A stretch of 20,778 bases of DNA from the NCBI GenBank assembly GCA_045542075.1, contig JAZQKI010000022.1, positions 1 to 20,778 on the forward strand. Reading direction: 5' to 3'. Below the pieces are notes generated by a model. It was not told the DNA's origin and did not search any database. It worked only from the letters and a program-made list of their open reading frames with translations. Of the stretch, positions 14,816-20,778 are shown one piece after another. The position numbers were made by a program, and so were the translations under genes. This DNA comes from SVTX01 sp045542075. GTDB taxonomy: Bacteria > Bacillota > Clostridia > Oscillospirales > CAG-272. The first letter of the stretch is position 1, and each line of letters begins with the position of its first letter.

Positions 14816-15502
14816 TTATAAATATTTGCCCAATTCCTCTATCAGTCTGTCCTCGTGCGTGCAGTCAAGCCCGCCGAGAAGTCTGCCCTGACGTTTGGTC
14901 TCAAGCATATAAACAAGTCTTTTTATATATGTCTGCGTGCAGTCGGGCTTGCGGGCAAGATTAAGCCTTCCAACGTAATGCTCTGCCTCCGTCAGCTCTC
15001 GCCTTACGCCGTCAAACTCCGCAACAAGTATCCTGTAGATCCTGTCGTCACGCTCGCCGTCGCAGATAATAGTCTCGTCCACTATCTCAAAGCCTTGCTC
15101 GCACAGATAACGCGAAAGTATCTCTCCGTGCGTCATAGGCTGGAGTATAAGTCGTATTTTTTTGTTTCTCACCCACGGCGCGCGGTCAATTATTTTGACT
15201 ATAAGCTCGCCGCCCATACCGAGTATTGTTATGCAATCGGGAGAAAAGTCATCCACACCGTCAAGCCCGTCGGCCTTTTGCGCTGTGACCTTATCGCCTA
15301 CTCCGTATGATATTATATTTTTTCTCGCGGCTTCCACGGGACCTGTATTTATATCCGAAGCAAGCGCTCGTAGTATTTTACCCGCTTGCGCGAGATGTAT
15401 CGGCAAATACGCGTGGTCGCTGCCAATGTCCGCAAGTATAGCACCCTGCGGGACAAAGCTCGCCGCCGTAAGAAGCCGTTTATCAAGTATGTATTTTTGC
15501 AT
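14816..15502 (-). CDS. trmK: tRNA (adenine-N1)-methyltransferase TrmK
   Basis: 228 aa from the chosen start. TrmK (YqfN) methylates N1 of A22 in certain bacterial tRNAs using SAM. The Rossmann motif LADIGSDHAYLPIHLA, the acidic ASDIN at the end of strand 2, and ILGMGGELI after strand 4 are characteristic, as is the later RLILQPM. The C-terminal helical part (EAEHYVGRLNL to LIEELGKYL) also fits. A TTG start nine codons upstream at 15529 is possible. I prefer the ATG at 15502 because GGTGAT lies just upstream and MQKYILDKRL is the usual opening. The gene lies 78 bases before the nif3-like gene. Confidence 0.9.
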   Translation of the reverse strand: MQKYILDKRLLTAASFVPQGAILADIGSDHAYLPIHLAQAGKILRALASDINTGPVEAARKNIISYGVGDKVTAQKADGLDGVDDFSPDCITILGMGGELIVKIIDRAPWVRNKKIRLILQPMTHGEILSRYLCEQGFEIVDETIICDGERDDRIYRILVAEFDGVRRELTEAEHYVGRLNLARKPDCTQTYIKRLVYMLETKRQGRLLGGLDCTHEDRLIEELGKYL

Positions 15503-15538
15503 AGTATCACCGAACAATATGTATTTCAAAAGAAAATG

Positions 15539-15571
15539 GGTCGGCGGCGGACAAACGTCAAGCCGCCGGCC
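15539..15571 (-). terminator. GC-rich hairpin between the DUF1858 gene and trmK (attenuator, terminator or repeat)
   Basis: A 10-bp stem ggtcggcggc/gccgccggcc with one G-T pair and a 13-base loop. On the minus strand it is followed by CATTTTCTTTTG, a broken T-run, so it could act as a partial terminator after the DUF1858 gene. It also fits the GTAGGG...CCC palindrome pattern seen at 10451 and 11516 (minus strand TAGGGCCGG...CCGACCC), so it may be one more copy. Confidence 0.5.
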
Positions 15572-15581
15572 CTATGACCGA

Positions 15582-15782
15582 TTACTTATTTCCGAGATAA
15601 GAATTTATCTTCTCAACAAGCGCGTCAGGATCAGTACCGTGTACCGCGCAGGCTTCCTCAATGGACTCTCCGCGGGAAGCGGGACAGCCAAGACAGTGCA
15701 TACCGATCTCAAAGAAAAATTCTGCCGTGCCCGGATCATAATCAAGAATGTCACCGATTATAGATCTCTTTGTTACTACCAT
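15582..15782 (-). CDS. DUF1858 domain protein (small CxxC redox-type protein)
   Basis: 66 aa. The sequence from IGDILDYDPGTAEFFFEIGMHCLGCPASRGESIEEAC matches DUF1858, known from annotations as a hybrid-cluster-protein-associated redox disulfide domain. CLGC gives the CxxC and a third cysteine follows in EEAC. It is cytoplasmic and of unknown partner. The start is firm: AAAGGAG lies just before the ATG, and a consensus promoter stands about 60 bases upstream. It heads the run DUF1858-trmK-nif3-phosphoesterase-rlmD. No hybrid-cluster protein gene is in the window. Confidence 0.88.
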   Translation of the reverse strand: MVVTKRSIIGDILDYDPGTAEFFFEIGMHCLGCPASRGESIEEACAVHGTDPDALVEKINSYLGNK

Positions 15783-15798
15783 TTTGTTCTCCTTTCCA

Positions 15799-15814
15799 AA
15801 ATCAAAATTGATTT
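15799..15814. promoter_or_regulatory. 16-base inverted repeat in the DUF1858 leader (possible operator)
   Basis: AAATCAA-AA-TTGATTT, perfect 7-base arms, lies between the predicted transcription start (about 15832) and the ribosome site. It could be an operator or a small leader hairpin. No regulator is identified, and AT-rich palindromes of this length can arise by chance. Confidence 0.3.
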
Positions 15815-15838
15815 CGACATAATATATAATACAGTATT

Positions 15839-15867
15839 ATTATAATTAGTTTATGCGTAAAAGTCAA
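15839..15867 (-). promoter_or_regulatory. Consensus sigma-A promoter for the DUF1858-trmK-nif3-rlmD operon
   Basis: TTGACT (15862-15867), a 17-base spacer and TATAAT (15839-15844) on the minus strand. The predicted leader is about 50 bases. As no comparable site is seen before trmK, the whole operon probably starts here. Confidence 0.8.
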
Positions 15868-15960
15868 GTGCCGACGCGCGCTTTTTTCTGCGCCTTGAGG
15901 TATTATTTTCCTTTATCCACACGGACTTGACGAGTTTTTTCAATTTTATGAAATTTTTTC

Positions 15961-15989
15961 TTGCAAATGCTCAAAACTTATGATATAAT
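15961..15989 (+). promoter_or_regulatory. Extended -10 promoter of prfB
   Basis: TTGCAA (15961-15966), a 17-base spacer and TATAAT (15984-15989), preceded by TG at 15981-15982, which forms the extended -10 TGnTATAAT. The predicted leader is about 50 bases. It is divergent from the promoter at 15839-15867; the 90-odd bases between hold nothing else I recognise. Confidence 0.75.
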
Positions 15990-16030
15990 ATAAAAGTTAA
16001 ATGTATAATGGAAAAATATGACTTGATTAC

Positions 16031-16036
16031 AGGAGG
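16031..16036 (+). promoter_or_regulatory. Ribosome binding site fixing the GTG start of prfB
   Basis: AGGAGG lies 8 bases before GTG at 16045. An in-frame TGA at 16024-16026 closes the frame upstream and there is no in-frame ATG between, so GTG is the only reasonable start. Confidence 0.85.
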
Positions 16037-16044
16037 ATTACCAC

Positions 16045-17157
16045 GTGATAATCGCACTTGAAGAAGCAAAATATAAGCTTGTCGCTCTCAGAGCAGATAT
16101 AAAGGAGCTTGAAAGCGCGCTCCGCATACCCTACCTTCGGGAGAGCCTTGCCGAGCTTGAGGCGCAGACTCTTGACCCCATGTTCTGGAACTTCCCCGCA
16201 AAGGCAAACAAGGTAACGCAGGAGATAAAGCAGACACGCGACACGATAGAGAGATACGAAAAGCTCGGCTCGCGTCTTGAGGACGCCATCGCTCTGGCTG
16301 AAATGGCTATTGAGGAAAATGACGAGGACAGCGTTGACGAGGTTGTCAGCGAGCTTGCGGCAATAGAGGAAGAAGCAGAAAAGGAAAGAATATCCGTCCT
16401 TCTCTGCGGACAGTATGATAAAAACAACGCCATAGTCTCCTTCCACCCCGGTGCGGGCGGCACGGAGGCACAGGACTGGGCGCAGATGCTCTATAGAATG
16501 ATAAACCGTTGGGCAGAAAAGGCGGGCTTTAAGGTAAAGCTCATCGACTGGCTTGACGGCGACGCGGCAGGTATAAAGTCCGCGACCATCACGGTAGAGG
16601 GACTTAACGCATACGGATACCTCAAGAGCGAGAACGGCGTTCACAGACTCGTGCGTGTCTCCCCCTTCGATGCGGCAGGCAGACGCCAGACTTCCTTTGC
16701 ATCTATCGAGGTAATGCCCGAATTTGACGAGGTTGACGACATAGTTCTCAAGGAAGAGGACCTTGAAATAACCGCGCACCGTTCATCAGGTGCGGGCGGT
16801 CAGCACATCAATAAGACCGACTCTGCTATCCGTATAGTTCACAAGCCCACGGGAATAGTTGTCGGCTGTCAGACCGAGCGCAGCCAGCTTCAGAACAAGG
16901 AAACCGCGCTCAAGATGCTCAAGGCAAAGCTTATGGAGATAAAGCTCCGCGAGCGACTTGACACCATCGAGGAGATCCAGGGCAACAAGACAAATATCGA
17001 GTGGGGCTCGCAGATACGCTCCTACGTATTTATGCCCTACACACTTGCAAAGGACACTCGCACAGGCTACGAGGACGGAAATATTCAGTCTGTTATGGAC
17101 GGAAATATCGACGGCTTTATCAACGCGTACCTCAAGATGAATTCGGCGAATAATTGA
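16045..17157 (+). CDS. prfB: Peptide chain release factor 2 (RF2), no programmed frameshift
   Basis: 370 aa. RF2 recognises UAA and UGA stop codons and releases the finished protein on the ribosome. The N-terminal helical domain is followed by the HPGAGGTEAQDWA segment, the stop-codon recognition tripeptide SPF (206-208) and the catalytic GGQ (251-253) in SSGAGGQHINKTDSA. In most bacteria the gene needs a +1 frameshift at an in-frame TGA near codon 25. Here the frame is open from GTG through that region (ELESALRIPYLRESLAELE) with no CTTTGA slip site, so this autoregulation is absent. The gene ends in TGA, a codon that RF2 itself reads. Own promoter upstream, two terminator hairpins downstream. 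Confidence 0.97.
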   Translation: MIIALEEAKYKLVALRADIKELESALRIPYLRESLAELEAQTLDPMFWNFPAKANKVTQEIKQTRDTIERYEKLGSRLEDAIALAEMAIEENDEDSVDEVVSELAAIEEEAEKERISVLLCGQYDKNNAIVSFHPGAGGTEAQDWAQMLYRMINRWAEKAGFKVKLIDWLDGDAAGIKSATITVEGLNAYGYLKSENGVHRLVRVSPFDAAGRRQTSFASIEVMPEFDEVDDIVLKEEDLEITAHRSSGAGGQHINKTDSAIRIVHKPTGIVVGCQTERSQLQNKETALKMLKAKLMEIKLRERLDTIEEIQGNKTNIEWGSQIRSYVFMPYTLAKDTRTGYEDGNIQSVMDGNIDGFINAYLKMNSANN

Positions 17158-17169
17158 TTATATTAACGC

Positions 17170-17200
17170 AAAAACTCCTTCCCGACGGGAAGGAGTTTTT
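17170..17200. terminator. Bidirectional rho-independent terminator after prfB
   Basis: A perfect 14-bp stem aaaaactccttccc/gggaaggagttttt with a GAC loop. The A-run on the left and T-run on the right give a T-tail on both strands, so it can serve prfB and the convergent gene at 17248. Confidence 0.9.
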
Positions 17201-17204
17201 GTTT

Positions 17205-17233
17205 GCCCTCTCCTGTTATGGAGAGGGCTTTTT
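17205..17233 (+). terminator. Second terminator hairpin in the prfB direction
   Basis: A 9-bp stem gccctctcc/ggagagggc with loop tgttat, followed by TTTTT on the plus strand. It follows the first terminator by four bases. On the minus strand it lacks a T-run. Confidence 0.8.
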
Positions 17234-17247
17234 CAGATAGGATTTTG

Positions 17248-20200
17248 TTATTTCAGCTTAGGATATTTGCCGTTTTCATAATCAAGCTCGGAGAAGTCCC
17301 AGATATCCTCGCTCCAGCCGAGCGTTTCGGTGTAGAATTCCTTGGAGTTGAGCTGGTCGATGGTGCAAACCTTATAGATGGGGTCCGTTCCGTAACTGTT
17401 GTCAAATTCAAGCCAAGAATAATTATCATCGGTGTCTATAGTTATACATCCAGATATTTTTTCATTCCAAATATTCCAAATATTCCCCACTATACCGGCA
17501 ATGGTGGAGTCCTCCCTATCGATTATTTTACCGATGTTGAGACAATTCTTTATATTCCCGCTATCTATTTCAATTCCACCCACATAGCTTACACCTGACA
17601 CGGAGCCATAGTTAATACAGTCTGAGATGTTACCGCCAGAGCCAATTCCCCCAGCATGTACACCGGATGATATTGTACCGTAGTTAATACATTTTGATAT
17701 GTTGCCACTGCCGCCGGCAACTATTCCGCCAGCGGTATCATTTGATGATACCGCACCGTAATTAACACATTTAGAAATGTTGTTATTGCCGCAAGAGCCG
17801 AGAATTCCTCCAGAACCGTTTCCGCCTGACTCTATGCCATCTGCGGTGTCAGACGATATGGTGCCATAATTAGTACATCCTGTAATTATAACCGGCAATG
17901 TACTATTACCGAGTATACCCCCCGCCACAGCATAGTTGTCTTGAACGGAAACCGACGCGTTATTTACACAACCTTCGATTTTGCAAGAAAGAATTGATGA
18001 ATCATTAATGCATCCTATAAGACCGCCTACAGATGCAGGCCCTCCGTCATAGCTTACTCGATCTACTACGGTGACACTTATTAAGCAATCCTCATCGGTG
18101 GAGCAATTTTCAAGATAAACGCCTTGTTGTGCGTATGCTACAATAGAGCCGCAGCTTGTCACAACATTATCGTTGGAATTAGGGATGACGTCTGCAATAA
18201 TAGTGACTTTTTCCATGGTTAGATTTTTGATGATCCCTGTTCCCTGTGCGAAAAGGCCTAAACAGCTTACATTCGATCTTTTTGTTCCAACAAACGACAT
18301 ATTTCTTATCGAGTAACCTTTTCCATCAAACGCTCCTGCAAACGAGTTGCCAAGCCATTCAATGCCAGAAAGATCTATATCGTTAGTCATTTCATAATAA
18401 TAGCAACCGTTCATATTTTTAAGGTCGTCAGGGGTGGAAATATAAACCGTATTATCAGATTCGACCACATAACAGGAGATGTTCGTATTCGAATACGTTA
18501 AGGTTTTTTCAACGTATTCATTTTTATAACTAAGACTATCAAGACTCTTTGTTTGCCATCCGCCAAATCCCCATGTGTACGGCTTATAATACCAATGGTT
18601 GTCATCAAGCTTGGTCAATTTTATATTGCTATTTTCGTTAATGTTATCCACCGTATATCCCGTGGGGTTATCAAGCGTTATCATTACGTAAACAGTCTCG
18701 GACGGGAATGCCCAATCTATAGGCTCAAAGCTTTCGTTTACAAACTCAAGCTTCAAAACCTCAAGCTTACCGTTAATGAATATATTATCCGAAAGCTCGG
18801 TTTTTGGGGCTACTGCAAGCGTAGTTGTATCTATTTTAGCATTTACCTTATCGACCTTCAGATAAGTGTCACCACCGGCAAACTGATTGCTGTAAACTAT
18901 CTCAACGAATATTCTGTTCGCTGTCGACACTCCGGTGACGTTATAGGTCTCACCGTTAACGACAACCGAGTCGATAGTCATATTTAATGGGTTGTCCAGC
19001 TTCACTTGCATAAATATCGTGTCGCCCTCGGAAACGGCAGAGGTGTTAGCTATCTTGCATTCCGTGACGTCAATGTAGGGAAGCGTTTTGATTGCATATT
19101 CAGCTGTCTTTGTCTGCACACCCTTACCGTCGTTCACGTCAAAGGTGTATGTGATCTTGACGGTATAATCTGTGTAATAATCAAGCGAATCAAAGGTAAT
19201 CTCCTTGTCGATATTTTCTTTGACAAGCTCATTTCCTCTGTAAAGCTCAACCTTGTACGAGATAAGCGTACTGTCAACATTCGTTATATCATACTCTCCA
19301 CCCAAGGAATAGGTTTCGCTCGACATATTTTTGAATGTAAATACCGGCTCTGCCTTTTCCTCGGTAGTGATATCAACTGCCTTTTCAACAGTCTGGTTTC
19401 CAATACCGTCGTTTAAGTCGTACGTATAGGTCACCTTGACTGTGTACTTGTTGTTTGACAAAAGGTTTGTGAACTCGCGCGTGCTGAGGTCGGTTATATC
19501 CTGCACATCCTCGCCGTGAATAAGCTCCAATTTGGTTATCGCTCCAACACTGTCTATATCGGTGACGGATATATCAAAATTAAGCGACGTTTGTGTTTTG
19601 TTTTTTTCTGTAATAGTTATTTCGGGTGTTGCCTTCGCTTCGGTGGTTACATCAACAGTCTCCACTATTGTATGTCCGCCAACGCCATCGTTTAAGTCGT
19701 ACGTATATGTCACCTTGACTGTGTACTTGTTGTTTGACAAAAGATTTGTTAACTCGCGCGTGCTGAGATCGGTTATATTCTGAACGTCCTCGCCGTGAAT
19801 AAGCTCCAATTTGGTTATAGCTCCAACACTGTCTATATCGGTGACGGATATATCAAAACCAAGCGACGTTTGTGTTTTGTTATTTTCTGTAATAGTTATT
19901 TCGGGTGTTGCCTTCGCCTGCGTAGTAAATATCAGGTCAGAGGTTTCAGTCTCGCCCTTATTTGTATATGTAGCGACAAGTCTGTATTCATTGTTTGAAA
20001 GCAGACCGTCTACCGAGGTCGCATTCACGTCAAGCTCGCGTACCTTCTCCTCGCCCCTGTAAAGAGCCAAGGAATCAAGCACCTTGTTCTCAAAGCTCTC
20101 CTCCCATTCAAGCTCAAAGGAGATGCCGCTTTGGGTTATGCTTGCGGGCTTGAACGCCACGATATTTTTAGTGGTAAATTCCTTTTCGTAAAGAATATGC

Positions 20201-20778
20201 GTGCTAAAGCCTGCGCCGTCAAGCGAGTCGTAATTCGCGACTATCGCATAGCGATATGTCGTGTCCATAATAAGACTGTCAAATTTAATATTGTTTATCT
20301 CGTCGGGATTCAGCTCCTGCTTGTAAACAACACTGCTATCATCACATATAATAACGAAAATATTGCCTTCGCTCATCCTGATAAGGTCAAGACGGTCGTT
20401 TATCGATACCGTGAAGCTGATGTCGTTTATACCTATAATCTCGTCAGATACAGAAGCTGTGGGCTGTTTGCCTGCGGTATACACGCCCACCTTTACGGTA
20501 CGGTCGCCCTCCATTTTAACGTCCTTTATCGCAGTTCCGTCAACGTATTTTATCGCGTCGATTGTATATTCTGTAATACCCTCAGCACCCGCAGGAACAG
20601 TCACCTTCAATATAAGATTCTCCATATCCGAGCCATCCTCGAACATATACGAGGAATATTTTTTGCCGTTGAGTGTAAAGGACAAAATCTCAAAGCTGTC
20701 GGGGTTGGATATGTGTACGGTGATATAAATGTCCTGACTCGGATTTGCATAGTACATCTGCTGCTCGGGAATAGTCAG
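17248..20778 (-). CDS. Large surface-type protein with Ig/Fn3-like modules and GLUG-like beta-helix repeats (5' end outside window)
   Basis: At least 1176 codons; the frame is still open at the window edge, so the N-terminus and any signal peptide are missing. From the N-terminal side: an Ig-like module with the pattern NPxxFxILSFTLNGKxY (about 20750-20460); several Fn3-like modules of about 90 residues (about 20450-19050), two of them nearly identical; two more modules of the LDNPxxxTIDSVVVNGxxY type (about 19080-18480); then about 370 residues of repeats such as ISKCxNYGxISSxxxAGGI, the GLUG type that builds a beta-helix. The protein ends in YPKLK without LPxTG motif or C-terminal membrane helix, so anchoring, if any, is elsewhere or non-covalent. 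Probably secreted or on the cell surface, adhesive or glycan-binding; no catalytic motif is seen. Convergent with prfB. Confidence 0.85.
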   Translation of the reverse strand: MTIPEQQMYYANPSQDIYITVHISNPDSFEILSFTLNGKKYSSYMFEDGSDMENLILKVTVPAGAEGITEYTIDAIKYVDGTAIKDVKMEGDRTVKVGVYTAGKQPTASVSDEIIGINDISFTVSINDRLDLIRMSEGNIFVIICDDSSVVYKQELNPDEINNIKFDSLIMDTTYRYAIVANYDSLDGAGFSTHILYEKEFTTKNIVAFKPASITQSGISFELEWEESFENKVLDSLALYRGEEKVRELDVNATSVDGLLSNNEYRLVATYTNKGETETSDLIFTTQAKATPEITITENNKTQTSLGFDISVTDIDSVGAITKLELIHGEDVQNITDLSTRELTNLLSNNKYTVKVTYTYDLNDGVGGHTIVETVDVTTEAKATPEITITEKNKTQTSLNFDISVTDIDSVGAITKLELIHGEDVQDITDLSTREFTNLLSNNKYTVKVTYTYDLNDGIGNQTVEKAVDITTEEKAEPVFTFKNMSSETYSLGGEYDITNVDSTLISYKVELYRGNELVKENIDKEITFDSLDYYTDYTVKITYTFDVNDGKGVQTKTAEYAIKTLPYIDVTECKIANTSAVSEGDTIFMQVKLDNPLNMTIDSVVVNGETYNVTGVSTANRIFVEIVYSNQFAGGDTYLKVDKVNAKIDTTTLAVAPKTELSDNIFINGKLEVLKLEFVNESFEPIDWAFPSETVYVMITLDNPTGYTVDNINENSNIKLTKLDDNHWYYKPYTWGFGGWQTKSLDSLSYKNEYVEKTLTYSNTNISCYVVESDNTVYISTPDDLKNMNGCYYYEMTNDIDLSGIEWLGNSFAGAFDGKGYSIRNMSFVGTKRSNVSCLGLFAQGTGIIKNLTMEKVTIIADVIPNSNDNVVTSCGSIVAYAQQGVYLENCSTDEDCLISVTVVDRVSYDGGPASVGGLIGCINDSSILSCKIEGCVNNASVSVQDNYAVAGGILGNSTLPVIITGCTNYGTISSDTADGIESGGNGSGGILGSCGNNNISKCVNYGAVSSNDTAGGIVAGGSGNISKCINYGTISSGVHAGGIGSGGNISDCINYGSVSGVSYVGGIEIDSGNIKNCLNIGKIIDREDSTIAGIVGNIWNIWNEKISGCITIDTDDNYSWLEFDNSYGTDPIYKVCTIDQLNSKEFYTETLGWSEDIWDFSELDYENGKYPKLK
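19411..19919 (-). repeat. 279-bp tandem duplication inside the surface protein gene
   Basis: Bases 19411-19638 and 19690-19917 match at a constant offset of 279 (93 codons) with about 11 differences by eye, roughly 95% identity. The flanking 50 bases of the unit have diverged more. The unit is one Fn3-like module (TPEITITE...NKTQTSL...FDISVTDIDSVGAITKLELIHGEDVQ...). Neighbouring modules are clearly related only at protein level, so this is the most recent duplication. Confidence 0.88.

Noticed and set aside
15162..15845. 227-aa plus-strand frame across trmK, the DUF1858 gene and their promoter
   Set aside because: Overlaps two recognised genes and their regulatory region; no motif.
16100..16160. 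RF2 programmed frameshift site
   Set aside because: Searched by eye for CTTTGA and an in-frame TGA near codon 25; the frame is open and no slip sequence is present.
16027..16779. 250-aa minus-strand frame opposite prfB
   Set aside because: Antisense shadow of a certain gene; the Cys/Leu-rich composition is typical of such frames.
17248..17310. Sortase or membrane anchor at the C-terminus of the surface protein
   Set aside because: The last residues are hydrophilic and end in YPKLK; no LPxTG, no hydrophobic helix.

Overview
This window looks like chromosomal DNA from an anaerobic low- to mid-GC Firmicute, most likely a gut-type clostridium (Oscillospiraceae/Lachnospiraceae-like). The support is strong AGGAG ribosome sites, TrmK next to a Nif3-like protein as in Bacillus/Clostridium, a DUF1858 redox protein, a ROK glucokinase, a CPx copper ATPase, and many short palindromic elements between genes. 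The genus cannot be named from what is visible. I see no rRNA, tRNA, CRISPR array, transposase or phage gene. No gene-free stretch exceeds about 300 bases.

Layout. (1) Positions 1-10429 hold 13 minus-strand genes with very short gaps or overlaps. In transcription order these are a YcxB-like membrane protein, an APH(3')-like phosphotransferase, a NUDIX hydrolase, a nucleoside hydrolase, a GNAT acetyltransferase, a HAD phosphatase, a second NUDIX, a small P-loop kinase-like protein, a SAM methyltransferase, an ElaA-like acetyltransferase, a nitroreductase, a ROK sugar kinase and a CopA copper ATPase. CopA carries an extra C-terminal HMA domain, and its last codons lie inside an array of hairpins separated by an ATATCGA heptamer. 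(2) Positions 10430-11564 hold one two-TM membrane protein of unknown role, with a face-to-face pair of palindromic elements on each side. (3) Positions 11565-15782 are a minus-strand housekeeping operon: DUF1858 protein, TrmK, Nif3-like protein, a variant metallophosphoesterase, and RlmD fused to an ASCH domain. A consensus sigma-A promoter stands upstream. (4) Divergent from it, prfB (release factor 2) has its own extended -10 promoter and two downstream terminator hairpins; it lacks the usual programmed frameshift. (5) Positions 17248-20778 are the C-terminal part of a large minus-strand surface-type protein. It has Ig/Fn3-like modules, one of them recently duplicated as a 279-bp tandem repeat, followed by a GLUG-type beta-helix region.

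How the genes fit together. The first block is a run of small detoxification, house-cleaning and modifying enzymes acting on nucleotides, nucleosides, aminoglycoside-like compounds, nitro compounds and copper. No single pathway is evident. The second block joins tRNA/rRNA methylation (TrmK, RlmD) with small metal/redox proteins, and prfB next to it also serves translation. The points most worth a second look are the RlmD-ASCH fusion, the internal ribosome site before the CopA C-terminal HMA domain, the hairpin/ATATCGA array that supplies CopA's C-terminus, the metallophosphoesterase with altered metal-site motifs, and the several families of short palindromes.
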